From Pseudisothecium myosuroides (Eukaryota; Streptophyta; Bryopsida; Hypnales; Lembophyllaceae), in NCBI GenBank assembly GCA_951799445.1, contig OX637290.1, forward strand, positions 33,660,987-33,724,986: a stretch of 64,000 nucleotides of DNA, given 5' to 3'. Below the pieces are notes generated by a model that searched no databases, was not told the origin of the DNA, and was given only the letters and a program-made list of their open reading frames with translations. Positions 1 to 11,289 of this stretch are shown here, in pieces (the first letter of the stretch is position 1; every line of letters starts with the position of its first letter). A program made the translations under genes and the position numbers.

Positions 1-1690
1 CACAAGAATTTGTTTGTTTAAATTCAAAATATTAAGTTCTAATCATAGTGATTTTTGAAGATTTTTATTTTACTTTTTTATTCAAGTTTAGGGTGAAGGA
101 TCATTTTTTAAATTGAAAAAGTTATTTTTTAAGACCAAAGCTACTATTGTATCCTTTGAATTATAGAATACTTGCAAAGGAAAGTATTGTACCAAAAAGT
201 TCCAACCCTAATGGAATGATCATTTTTATTGTAGTATAGTAGCAAAAGTTTGTTCACAGGGAATTTTGTAATGGAATAGGAAAATAATGTAATGAATAAA
301 TTTCAAAGTATAAAGCCAATCATTGGCTAAATCAAATTTTACACAAGTATAGACCGATTGCCACAAAAAAATCTATTGAAAGAGTACTCAAGTACAAAAA
401 AATAAGGGAGTCACATAATCGCTATATGCCCTCTAAAAAAATGAAAGACAAATGGAGGCTTATATCCCAACATCAAGGTAATTCTACAAATCTTGATCAA
501 GTTGTTCTTCCGGATTCCGTGTCCAATTATCCATTCATCTACTTTTCTTATTTGACTATTAGTCCTTTTTACATTAAAAAAAAATTAAGTTTGATTGACC
601 TTTCAATACAAAATTGAGACAGCTTTCCTACAACTATTCACATCAAAATCCAAATTGTTAAAGTTTTAAGAGAAGTATGATTACACTAAGATTGACGTCC
701 TTGTCAATCAAATTTGGAACGTTTGTTTTGGTCGTAATGCAAATAATAAACTTGGTTTTAATTGATTTGTCCTAAGCTTTTTAAAATGTCATTATTACAT
801 TCCAAATTTTTTATCCATATCTAAAAGCTTCAACATATTTCCAAACTTGGTCACCATTTAGTTTTTTCATTGATGATTAATATACTTTCATAATCCAACA
901 TTTCCCAAATCAATTTAATTTTCTTACATGTTTTGACTTGGTCAACTTAATCAATTATATCTCTACATTTTATCAATATATTATTATTATCATTATTATT
1001 ATTATTCATCTTTATCCTCTTTTTTTTCCTTTGCTATTATTGCAGCTTGTCCTTGTAAATTAGATTGAAGGACTAGGACAAAAGAAACATTTCTATGGGT
1101 TTCAACTCAATTCAAAAAGGAATTAACTCAATCACTATGAATTCTATTACAAAAACTCTAAGACGCCATTTGACAATTAGACATGTTTGTTTCTTTCAAT
1201 CAATATGTCTAAGAAATTCCGAAGTTACAGAGTTAAAGTCTTGAATTTAAACAATCCAACTAGGTTCACAAAATAATATATTAGAGAAGAATTAACACTT
1301 TTTATATAGGTTAAGAGATCCTTCAACTCTTCTTCTATTAGTTTGTTACTTTTTATTAGTTTATGGTATGACAAAGACAAAACATTTGATCATGCATTTA
1401 TAATTGACATGATTCTAAGTTGGTGAGATTCAATAGACAACTCGTCTTTCACTTAAAGTAAAATAATTTCTTTTAATCTCAATCAATATTAAATACTTGT
1501 CAATATTCCTCTTTCTTTATCTTATATGTCTTTATTTCAACACATATAGCTTCTTAATTCAATTGTCTTGTCAATTTGTCTTTTTCTTTCTTTTGATAAA
1601 GTTGAACAACCTATTAATTTTTTTGTTGTTCATTCTTAGAGAGACTTAGAACTAAACTACTTTTGGCCTAATTATAATCCAATAATAATG
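1..1690. other. AT-rich intergenic DNA
   Basis: I see no gene in this very AT-rich stretch. The only open frame (426-617) is short, low in complexity and matches nothing I know. A short imperfect ATT/TTA microsatellite lies near 981-1010. Confidence 0.6.
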
Positions 1691-1699
1691 ATGCCATCC

Positions 1700-2193
1700 A
1701 CCAGGGTCCCATATTCTTTAGTTTTTTTGAATTTTAAATATTTTGGCCAATCTTTTTATCAAGTCCAAAGGAATTCTAAAAATACTTAATTTTATGAAGT
1801 GTAGATTGAAGTCCACAAAGTGAGCTTCATTGAGCTTGCATTTTGAAATATATAAAATATAATTTTGGTGGGTTTTTTGGTGAATGACCATTTCCATAGA
1901 GTTGCTACAAATGAACAATTATTTATTTATTTAAATTTTTTTCTATTTTTAACTAATTAAAACATCAAAATATTTATTTTCTTGAGTTTTGACACTTTTC
2001 TAGTTCTCTTACTTAGAGAATCTTCCTAGGCTTTTCCTTTGGTGGTTACCTTCATCTTAAAGGTGTATACATTAGCCATATTTTTTTTAAAAGTTAAAAA
2101 ATTATTTTTCTAATTTTAAAGTACTCCAAAAAAAAATCATGAGTACTCTTACAGAACTCAACAAATAATATAAATGTTTCTTGCAATCACCCT
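1700..2193 (-). mobile_element. Partial 4-bp-target element, inverted copy
   Basis: The end near 2193 reads, on the minus strand, GGGTGATTGCAAGAAAC, the terminal motif of the family seen whole at 56701-57409. The blocks at 1990-2100 are the reverse complement of the same internal blocks, including the AAGATGAAGGTA segment. The inner boundary is not defined. No coding capacity is visible. Confidence 0.5.
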
Positions 2194-2461
2194 GGAATGT
2201 ATTTGTATTCATCCATTGTTTGAAATTTGAACATCTGGTCCTTAAGGGATTATGAAATACTCATAGGCTCTATATATTAGTGATTTACAATATTTGTATA
2301 TTAATGATAATTGTTGCAATATTCAATGGCAAAATTGTGAGAATCAGTGGTTGATTTTGTAGCATTTTGGCAGTTTTTATACTTGAGGGGGGGGGGGGTA
2401 TACTACAAAATTAGAAAACAATTCTTTTTGAATATAAAAACATGGCCAATGTATACACAAG

Positions 2462-2660
2462 TCATTGCAAGAAACACCTACCCATTTTGGTTTAAAACAA
2501 CCTATTTCAATGAGTATTGTGACTTTTGGAATAATAATTTTTTAAATGAAATAAAATATGGATAATTTGTAAAGCATTAAAAATAATATGTCTTTAAAAT
2601 TTCAGACGTAGAAAAATTTATCTCTAAAAGTAATGCACAAAATAAGTACAATGGAAAACA
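2462..2660 (+). mobile_element. Fragment of 4-bp-target element, left end
   Basis: The sequence from about 2462 has the ATTGCAAGAAACACCT motif. It then follows the first ~120 bp of the element at 56701-57409 with several mismatches. It is a truncated relic. A run of about 12 G residues lies just upstream, near 2385-2398. Confidence 0.4.
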
Positions 2661-2714
2661 CAGTTGCTAATATGTGAGCCTAGGATCTTGAGCCCATGAG
2701 CCTAAGAGCTTAAG

Positions 2715-3015
2715 CTCCTATATTATAGGTACCTATGTTATAGGTACTTTCTATAATTATAGGACATTTATATTATAGGTACCTAATTTATAGGTGTCTA
2801 TATTATAGATACCTATGCTACAAGCACCTTTCATGGTTATAGAATATTTATATTATAGGTGTCTATGTTATTGGTATCTTCCATGGTTTAATGGTTATAT
2901 GATATTTATAATATCTAGGTGCCTATATTAGAGGTGTCTATGTTATAGGCACCTTCCATAGTTATAGGATACTTATGTTATAGGTACATAGTTATAGGCA
3001 CCTTCAATACTTGTA
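2715..3015. repeat. Degenerate minisatellite of TTATAGGTACCT-like units
   Basis: About 300 bp are built from variants of TTATAGGTACCTAT and TTATAGGCACCTTC, interspersed with TATTTATATTATAGG. The spacing is irregular, and many units differ by single bases, which suggests an old expanded repeat. No open frame uses it. Confidence 0.65.
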
Positions 3016-3419
3016 GAGTACCTACTTACATCTAGGCTCAAGGCTTGTAGGCTCGCATTTCTAGGCTCACATGCTAGCGTCGTTGCGATGGAAAATACCA
3101 AGAAAATGGACACTTTGATGTTTGATTTCTAGAAAATAGTAAAAAAATTCAATAAAAGAAGACATTTTTCTAACAAAAGATGCAAAAATACAAAAATTAT
3201 GTGCAAAAAAACACTTGTCTAAGGCCAAGGGGACAAAAAATAGGACAAGTGTTTTATGCAATCACACACACTTTCAAGAAGAAGAAGCATAAAAAAATTC
3301 CTTAAGTAGGAGAACAAGAAAAGTGTAGAATCTTAAGAAAATAGGTACTTCTTAGGGGGAGACCATTGGTCCAATAGAAAATGGTATGAGATAAAAAAAT
3401 AGGGACAATTTGATTCATT

Positions 3420-3622
3420 CACTACAAGAGAAAGGTGTGTTTTAAGTAGTGTCCTAGACATCACGTCTTTTAAGTAACGTCTTTTAAGTAAGTTTTTAAG
3501 TAAACTTTTACTAAAAAGATTGTCTTTTTAGTAAAAGTTTACTTAAAAACTTACTTAAAAGACGTTACTTAAAAGACGTGATGTCTAGGACACTACTTAA
3601 AACACACCTTTCTCTTGTAGTG
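3420..3622. mobile_element. CACTA-type foldback MITE
   Basis: The 203-bp element begins CACTACAAGAGAAAGG and ends with the exact reverse complement. It is flanked by ATT on both sides, the 3-bp target duplication expected of CACTA (En/Spm) transposons. The arms are about 98 bp and virtually perfectly complementary around a loop of a few bases near 3520, so the whole element is one hairpin. There is no coding capacity. The near-perfect arms suggest a recent insertion or a structure kept by homogenisation. Confidence 0.85.
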
Positions 3623-3888
3623 ATTGGAGATAAAATTTAGAATTTTTTTAGATATACTATAGGGTTTGAAATATGTCACTCATCCAATTATAAATTAAAT
3701 AGGGTGGTTATAAATCCTTGATTTTAGAAAGCAATAGAAAAAAAATAGAGTGCTACATTTAGGATTTTCCAAAAAGTATTAAGTAGGATCAATGGGATAT
3801 TGGTAGTATACTGAGAATGGATGTAAAATTTTGCACTCTCTGTGTACTTTTGAAATCCAACGCATGAGCTATGGAAGGAAATACTATA

Positions 3889-4137
3889 CACAAAATAGTA
3901 AAATTAGGTTGCCTTAACAATTAGGTTGTCTGACTTTAAGAAAATAACTTTACAAGCCATCAAATTCAACAAATATTTCTACAAATATTTTCGTTTGTAC
4001 ACATGGGGGTTCATGAGTCCCAATTACAACAACACTTAATTCAAAAGTAGTAAATTCTTGTAAAAAAACAATAGATATTTATATAGTGTAGAATGTCAAG
4101 AAATTAGTATGGGGCAACCTAATTTCACTATTTTGTG
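3889..4137. mobile_element. TA-target MITE (CACAAAATAGT family), copy 1
   Basis: The terminal inverted repeats read CACAAAATAGT(A/G)AAATTAGG and continue as GGTTGCC. The element is flanked by TA on both sides. Two more copies of this family lie at 8940-9395 and 54348-54797. TA targets point to the Tc1/mariner group. There is no open frame. Confidence 0.75.
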
Positions 4138-4141
4138 TAGT

Positions 4142-5250
4142 TGTTTTTATAGGCAGGAATCTTCTGACGCTTTAACGCTCCAACGGTTGAGTGTTGCAGA
4201 GATGGTGCTTTCGCCCACCTCAGCTCCGTGGCAACTGTTTCAGTATCAGTATTGGAAAGCGTAGGTGCCAACTTTTACGCAATCATTGTATTCATGCTTA
4301 GGATTTAGGCTTCCACGTTGAACTGGATTCTTCATCAATTCCTTGCAGATGACCGTTTGCCCACTTCTGCATTTGAAGACATGTCTACGACAGACTTGGA
4401 GGCATTGACCTGTTTGCGGCAGACTTGGAGTAGAAGAGTGACTGGTTGGAGATGGAGGCATTGACCTATTTGCGGCAAACTTGGAGTAGAAGAGTGACTG
4501 GTTGGAGATGCTTGATAATGGCTAGTTGGAGCCTTATCCAATGTTGTAGATCACCCCCACAGCTCGTGGTGGTTTTTGCTGAAGGTCCTTCTTTTTTTTC
4601 CTTCAAGTGCTACTGATTTTGGCAACTGTAGCAGCTATTTCCTGTGATCCCAGACATCACCGGCTTCTAGCATTTTGTAGCAGTTTACAGTTTTTTTTGT
4701 AGCCATCTAGAAACTGCAAATTTTGGGATGTTCCACACAAGTTGCTGTAGTTTTGGAGTGTATACAACGTGGACTTCACGTTGATATTGTAAATGTATAT
4801 GTACAAGTTGGTTGCGGACTTCTTATAAATGTGTATTTGAACACAAATGCAATACTAAAGTTTTTGCGATTTGCTTCTCTTGTGTTTGAATGTAGTCCTA
4901 TAATAGAATGCAGTCTTTTGTATGAATGTTGTAGTAGTTAGGGGTTCAATATCTTTGTGCATGTGATCTTTTGTGGTGGAACCTTGTTATCGTTACTATG
5001 GTCTTCCATGTTTACAAGTTCTGGCTTTCATCGAGTACCTTCTGTTTTTTCTTTTGTATGTTTTCATTTCAAGTGTATAGTGGCGTTTTTTATGGTTTGT
5101 TTTGGCTGCCAATTGCAATAGTAAGCACCTTGCATTGCTGCTTTTGTCCAATGTTACTTTGCATGATATGGAATGAATGATGTTCACATACTGACTTTTC
5201 TAATGCATAGTATTTTGTTCAATACTTGGTAGTTTTACAGTTTAAAAAAA
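4142..5250. other. Unassigned region of mixed composition
   Basis: This stretch is less AT-rich than its surroundings but has no recognisable domain. The open frames (4246-4541 minus, 4723-5180 plus) are short, overlap one another and have no family features. The region could be a decayed gene or an untranslated transcript; nothing decides this. Confidence 0.4.
4399..4508. repeat. Two tandem copies of a 55-bp unit
   Basis: The segment starting GAGGCATTGACCTGTTTGCG at 4399 recurs at 4454 with a few substitutions. Both units end GACTGGTTGGAGATG. Confidence 0.85.
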
Positions 5251-5399
5251 AATAGGGTGCCAAAAAATTGTCCCCCCTCCCATTTAAAAAAAAGGAGTGC
5301 TGAAAAATACCCCTTGGTAGCTTTTTTTCTATACATAGGGAGGAAAAAAATACCTATACGCACACAAATACCCCTTAAAAAAATATCCCTTGATCGCAC

Positions 5400-5955
5400 G
5401 TGTTTCTGAAAATATTTAGGGATGTGGCCCCTGCGAGAGGTACTTTGACATTTTTATGTGTAAAAAATAGGGAAAACAATTTAGAAAGAAACTAATAATT
5501 ATCCCTTTGAAAGGACTTCATGGTAAATAAATTTAATCAATAGAATGATCTTGAAACCATCTTCAATGTTTAAAAGTCTGTGCGCAAAGGAGCCCTACTT
5601 GCACAAATGTGGAGGTCATTAAATAATATATTTTTAGATATCCCTTGATAAAAACATGCCTACCTGTTGTAGAAATAGACTATAGAAATTTCAGCTCTAA
5701 ATCACTAACTTTGGAGACTCACCTAGTACTAAAAATCCCTAAACTCAAAATGTGACAAATTAGAAAAATGGAATTTTAATTATAAAAGGATTTTTTTTCT
5801 TAATTTCTAAAAAATAAGGGCTTTGACATCTATCTTTAAAAAAATTTCAAGTTCATTGTCTTCATACTTCAAAAGTTATAGCAAAAGACAAGTCCATCAC
5901 ACTTCATTTGAGGCCAAAATGAACCACCAATTCTTGCAATTATCCAATCATGGTA
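5400..5955 (+). mobile_element. Partial 4-bp-target element
   Basis: The order of blocks is the same as in the complete elements at 56701-57409 and 62918-63633: AATGATCTTGAAACCATCTT, then GGAGCCCTACTTGCA, then ACATGCC, then TAGTACTAAAAA. It ends near 5955 with a degraded TTCTTGCAATTATCC terminus. The left end is not recognisable. Confidence 0.55.
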
Positions 5956-6039
5956 TTTAGTTTTGTTTACTTTATTTATTTTGAAGTACAGTCAATGTCA
6001 AAAATTTCAAATAAGTAAGTGTATCATTTTAATATTCAA

Positions 6040-7288
6040 TGGTGTACACTGGGATAGCAATCAAAATAGCGTTTTTGAATTTGTAGTGAAAGAAATTTCA
6101 GTGCTGCCAACTTTGACAGCCTCCCAAGAGCTCAGAAATTGATATTCCACCATAAAGTTTTTTCCACAACATCATCTTTATATTAATAACACGTGTATCA
6201 AATTTAAAGGCCAAAAAATTTACACAAAAAAGATATTTGAAATCTACCAACATGTGTAGCTATGAGAAAAATTTCACTACTGCCAATTTTTGACACCCTC
6301 CCAAGGATTGAATTTTTTTTGTTTCCTGTACAATTTTTGGCATAGGACCATCTATATATTGATTACATGTGTGAAAAACTTAAAGTCCAAAAGACCCCCA
6401 CAAAAATAGATATTCAAAATCTACCAACATGTATAGTTGTGAGAAACAATTTTACTACTACCAACTTTGACACTATCCCAAGGGTTGAAAAATTGTTTAT
6501 TTACCATGAAATTTTTATGATGAAATCATCTCTATGTTAATAACATGTGTGCCAAATTTCAAATTCAAAAAGATCACACAAAAAAATATATGCTAATTCT
6601 ACCAACATGTGTAGTTGTGACGGAACGATTTTTTCAACCCTTGGGATAGTGTCATTTTTTGGATAAAAATTCACACGGATGTAGAGAGTCATTCTCACAA
6701 CTACACATGTTGGTAGAATTAGAATATCTTGTTTTTGTGAATCTTTTGAACTTGAAATTTGGCACACATTTTATTAACATAGAGATGATTTCATCATAAA
6801 AATTTCATGGTAAATAAACAATTTTTCAACCCTTGGGATAGTGTCAAAGTTGGTAGTAGTGAAATTGTTTCTTACAACTACACATGTTGGTAGATTTTGA
6901 ATATCTATTTTTGTGGGGATCTTTTTGGACTTCAAATTTTCACAAATTTTTCACACATATAATCAATATATAGATGGTCCTATGCCAAAAATTGTACAAG
7001 GAACAAAAAAAATTCAATCCTTAGGAAGGTGTCAAAAATTGGCAGTAGTGAAATTTTTCTCAAGGCTACACATGTTGGTAGATTTCAAATATCTTTTTTG
7101 TGTAAATTTTTTGGCCTTTAAATTTGGTACACATGTTCTTAACATAAAGATGATATTGTGGCAAAAACTTTATGGTGGAATATCAATTTCTGAGCTCTTG
7201 GGAGGCTGTCAAAGTTGGCAGCACTGAAATTTCTTTCACTGCAAATTCAAAAACGCCATTTTGATTGCTACCCCATTGTACATTTCAT
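6040..7288. repeat. Large foldback (about 620-bp arms) made of ~175-bp units
   Basis: The right half (about 6665-7288) is the diverged reverse complement of the left half (about 6040-6655), so the region could fold into one long hairpin. Within the left arm a unit recurs three times, at about 6107, 6278 and 6459. Each contains GCCAA or ACCAA, TTTGACA and CTCCCAAG-like blocks followed by CTACCAACATGTGTAG. The outer ends pair as GGGATAGCAATCAAAAT with ATTTTGATTGCTACCCC. No transposase is visible. It could be a foldback transposon or an inverted duplication that makes small RNA. Confidence 0.75.
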
Positions 7289-7289
7289 T

Positions 7290-8403
7290 CATGCAAGAGT
7301 GACACCAAAACCTTACTATATGGGGGGAAAAATCGACAAATCATTGGTACTAGAAAAATCTCATGACTTTCCACCCTCTAATGCTAATCCATCAATAAAC
7401 TGTAGAACATTTCATTGTTGTAATTTGAAAATAAGATATAGGTTATTTTTTAATGTTTAAGAATTTGAAGTACAAAAAAGAATGCAAATTTGGAGTTTTT
7501 TTAGACAAATGTAAGAAAAGAATCTAAACATTAGATCTTCATTTTTACAAGTTTTTCTCCCTACAGCATCCCGACACAATCTAATCTTGTTCAAATATCA
7601 TGACTCCACGAATGACCACACTAATCACATTAGGAAAAAATTGAGGCCTCCGGTCTCCGGAAAGTTTCTTTAGCTATAGCCTTTCAACGCCTTCATTGAT
7701 TATATTTTTTTTACTTAAGCATTATTTTTTCTCCTATACCCGCTCATCTTACATTGCGATGTGGGATGCTTGATAGTGGCTCGAAATCCAATATAAAGTG
7801 TTAAATGATTAGGGTTAAGGTACTCTAATGCACCTTAACCCTATTATTTAACACTTTGTACTCAGATGCACCTTGCACTCAAACCAGATTGTGCAAAAAA
7901 ATAAATATCCAAAAATAGTCCAATGCCCTAATTTTTTTGATGGCAATGTGAAAGACTGTCTTCATTGACATTTGGTGAGTATGAAGGGTGAAGAGGTTGC
8001 TTTTATAGAAAAATTGATTGTTTACCATAAATCTATAAAGATTATGGGATAATTTGAAGATAGTTCACTCACTGTCAAATGAGTAAAGATACATATCTCA
8101 CATGGGTTGTTATCCCTACCACTACCATATTTGTATAAAGAGCTCTTCTTTTCATTTTTTAACTCACAAAATTAAGTAAGTGGCTATTGAAGCTAGCTGC
8201 GTTAAATTTGGCTTAATAGAAATAAAACAAGTCCAATGAAATCCAATGAAGCCACTTAATTTGACTTCATTGGATTTATTTTGTTTTTATTAAGTCAAAA
8301 AGACACCTTGTTGTACTGTAATTATTATATCAAGTATTTTCTTGAAAGTAAGACCAACTGACAATGCACTTCAGACTCTTTTGATAGGTACAGTACTCAA
8401 ATT
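7290..8403. other. Intergenic DNA with two small inverted repeats
   Basis: No gene is visible. A stem of about 22 bp around GATTAGGGTTAAGGT lies at 7800-7855. A second inverted repeat at 8211-8300 pairs CTTAATAGAAATAAAAC with its complement. A solo end of the GAGGCCTCC family (compare 9795-10118) lies near 7628-7670. Confidence 0.5.
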
Positions 8404-8407
8404 TTAA

Positions 8408-9779
8408 CCCCTAAAGGCCCAAGGCCTTTTTTCTGCCTCAAAACGGCTATTTCTATAGCAAAGAGTTAAAAAAAATTAATTGTTTTTTTTCACATCTAAT
8501 TATAGGATCTTACACCTAACTAGTATGAAAATGTATGGAAAAAAATTCGGATTTTTTGACTGCACAGATTGCAAAATATTTACGTTTAAAGTGGAAAAAA
8601 TAAGTTTTCCAGCACATTACGGCCTTACAGGACTAGATTTTTTGACTTTTTTTAACTTAAATTTTTTGCAATACAGAGTCTTGAGCTTTTCATCTTTATA
8701 GTAGAGAATTGAGTTAAGAGTCTAGGAAAAAAAATTCAAAAAAACTTAATTATCATTCCTAAAAAAATTGTTAAGTAGAAGTAGGTATGAGATAGAAGGA
8801 AAATCTAAAATATTAACATAATTTAGATGGAATTAAAATATACTAATCCCAATGGTGAGATTGTTCTAGCAAGTAAACTAAACCATGAGAATTTATTTTT
8901 TTGAAAAATTACAAAAATAGCATTCAGAAATGAATCCTACACAAAATAGTGAAATTGGGTTGCCTTAACTAAGAAAAGTTAAGTTAGCTCATGGCTCACT
9001 GCTTGTCCACATGGAGGCGCACACATTTCTCTAAACTCGAGCCATGAACAATGCACCAACCTATATAACACACATAATTCCTTCATAACTGAATTTTTCT
9101 ACAGTGATTGTACATACATCTTGAACCTAAGGAGAGACTGATTTTCAATAGATATTGTACTGATGGAGCTCCTTCATACCTACGTACCATAATCGCACTG
9201 ATTACGTTGATTTTTACGCACTGATTCAGTGCGTAAAAATCAACGTAATCAGTGCGATTATGGTACGTAGGTATGAAGGAGCTGCATCAGTATGATATCT
9301 ATTGAAAATCAGTCTCTCCTTAGGTTCGAGATGTATTTATATGGTGTCAAATGTCGAGAAATTAGTATGGGGCAACCTAATATCACTATTTTCAATACAA
9401 GTTATTTTTTTCAAGAAGATGCTCTAACTGCCCAAAAAACAAGAATGTCCATAACTTTCTCATAACAAATCCAAATGAAATGAATTAAAGCTTTCCAGAT
9501 AGACAAAAATATAATATATGTGAAAAAAAAATATTAAAAAAAAAATCAAATTTTTGCAAATTTGTTTTGCTGCCTGGGTTGCTTGCCGTCACCTATTTTG
9601 AACTTATTTGGTCATAATTGTTGTTCCCGAGCACCAATTGTGAAAAAATCATATTGCCACAAAGCTTATCAGATTTTCTATCTTCAAAAAAAGTTTCAAA
9701 AATCACGACAAAAATTCAGCTTGTCGATACTTGCTCGAAATCCCATTTGTCTTCCAAAGGGACAATAGGCCTTTAGAGG
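8408..9779 (+). mobile_element. TTAA-target (piggyBac-like) non-autonomous element 1
   Basis: The ends are CCCCTAAAGGCCCAAGG (left) and CCTTTAGAGG (right), each directly flanked by TTAA, the target duplication of piggyBac transposons. A 456-bp TA-target MITE at 8940-9395 interrupts it; without that the element is about 0.9 kb, like its relatives. The interior is closely similar to 10239-11175. The 73-aa frame at 8480-8701 is conserved only as repeat sequence and shows no transposase motif. Confidence 0.75.
8940..9395. mobile_element. TA-target MITE, copy 2, with internal perfect palindrome
   Basis: The left end is CACAAAATAGTGAAATTGGG and the right end is a diverged complement, with TA on both sides. 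It sits inside the TTAA element at 8408-9779. The matching position of the sister element at 10239-11175 (about 10787) is uninterrupted, so this is a filled site against an empty one. The interior at 9113-9339 is a nearly perfect palindrome with 113-bp arms centred at 9225. Confidence 0.8.
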
Positions 9780-9794
9780 TTAATAATTTCGTTT

Positions 9795-10118
9795 GCATTA
9801 GAAGAGATTTGAGGCCTCCGGAGGGCTTTTTTAGGGCTATTTTCCGTCCTAGTTCCCTTGTTCTGAACCAGCAGTAATGCTGTCAAAATTTATTTATTTA
9901 TTTTTAAAAAAGAAATTTAACCCAAAAGTGAAAAAAAATATTAAAAAAAAATTCCAAAAAATTTGACGTGGCACTCTCTTGGCCACGTCAGACTGCACAT
10001 GTGGCAGAGTTCGCAGGCTAGGAACGCCCTAGGAACTTGCAGTCTTCTAGAGGTCTCAAATTTTGTTCTAATGTCACTGCAAAGCGGTCGTCTGGAGGCC
10101 TCAATCTTTTTCTAATGC
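9795..10118. mobile_element. GAGGCCTCC-ended MITE
   Basis: This is a 324-bp element. Its left end GCATTAGAAGAGATTTGAGG and its right end GAGGCCTCAATCTTTTTCTAATGC-like sequence are inverted copies of each other. A second, internal copy of the right terminus lies near 10040-10075. A solo end of the family lies near 7628. I could not establish a target duplication, and there is no coding capacity. Confidence 0.65.
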
Positions 10119-10238
10119 ATAGCTAAAGAATAGTAAAGAATTGTTTCTTCAATATACAGGGATGATCAGTATGATACTTAGTGTACTTCTGTTGTTTCCT
10201 CCCTTTATTTGTAGCTCCCATAGCAAGCTTTGACTTAA

Positions 10239-11175
10239 CCCCTAAAGGCCCAAGGCATTTTTTCTGCCAAAAAACCATCAAAACTGCCATTTCTATAGCA
10301 AGGAGTAAAAAAAATGAAAAATGTTTTTTTCTGCACATCTAATCGTAGGATCTTACACCTAACTAGTATGAAAATGTGTGGAAAAAATTTCAGAATTTTT
10401 GACCGCTCAAATTGCAAGATATCTGCGTTTAAAGTGAAAAAACCAAGTATTTCAGCACATTGCGGGACTAGATTTTTTGACTTTAAACTTTTTTCACTTA
10501 AATTTTTTGTACTACAGAGTTTTGTGCTTCAAATCTTTATAGTGGAGAATTGAGTTGAGAGTCTAGGGAAAAAAAAAATCTTCAAAAAAACTTAATTATC
10601 ATTCCTAAAATTTTTATTAAGTAGAAGTAGGTACGAGATAGAAGGAAAATCTAAAACATTAATATATTTTAGATGGAATTAAAATACATTAATTCCAATG
10701 GTGAGATTGTTCTAGCAAGTAAACTAAACCATGAGAATTTTTTATTTTTTTCAAAATTGCAAAAATAGCATATAGAAATCATTCCTACAAGTTATTTTTT
10801 TCAAGAAGATGCTCTAACTGCCCGAAAAACAAGAATGTCCATAACTTTCTCATAGCAAATCCAAATGAAATGAATCAAAGCTTTCCAGATAGACAAAAAT
10901 ATAATCTACAAGAAAAAAAATATTTTAAAAAAAAAATCAAAATTTTGCCAAATTTTTCTTGTTGTTCGGACTGCCCAGTTACGAAAAAAAAGTAACATAT
11001 TTGGCCATAACTTTTGATTCCTGTTTCCAAATGTCCTGAAATTTAGTGCATATGAAAGATATTCCTCGCGCCCACCTTCTATTAAAATTTCAGCTTAAAA
11101 TATGAAAATCTCTAATCACACGGACCTGCCCAAAATTTCTATACGGCCAAAAAACGCATGCCGGTCCTTTAGGGG
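10239..11175 (+). mobile_element. TTAA-target (piggyBac-like) non-autonomous element 2
   Basis: This is the best-preserved copy, 937 bp. Its termini CCCCTAAAGGCCCAAGGC and, on the other strand, CCCCTAAAGGACCGGCATGC have TTAA on each side (10235-10238 and 11176-11179). It is strikingly similar to the inverted copy at 42616-43547. No transposase frame is present, so it would need an enzyme supplied from elsewhere. Confidence 0.8.
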
Positions 11176-11289
11176 TTAATTATGAGCGATTGGGTTGTTG
11201 AAAAAATGACTAGCTGTTTTTGTCCCATTCTGGCTAGTATTCCCAATACTATGAGCTTTTGCATACAAATTTTGAAAATCAAAATAAAA

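Noticed and set aside
6913..7460. Frames of 81-104 residues in the right arm of the foldback
   Set aside because: They are low-complexity frames within a diverged inverted repeat, and the left arm has no matching coding frame.
8480..8701. 73-residue frame shared with 10314-10553
   Set aside because: The similarity is explained by two copies of the same non-coding TTAA element; stops and indels differ.
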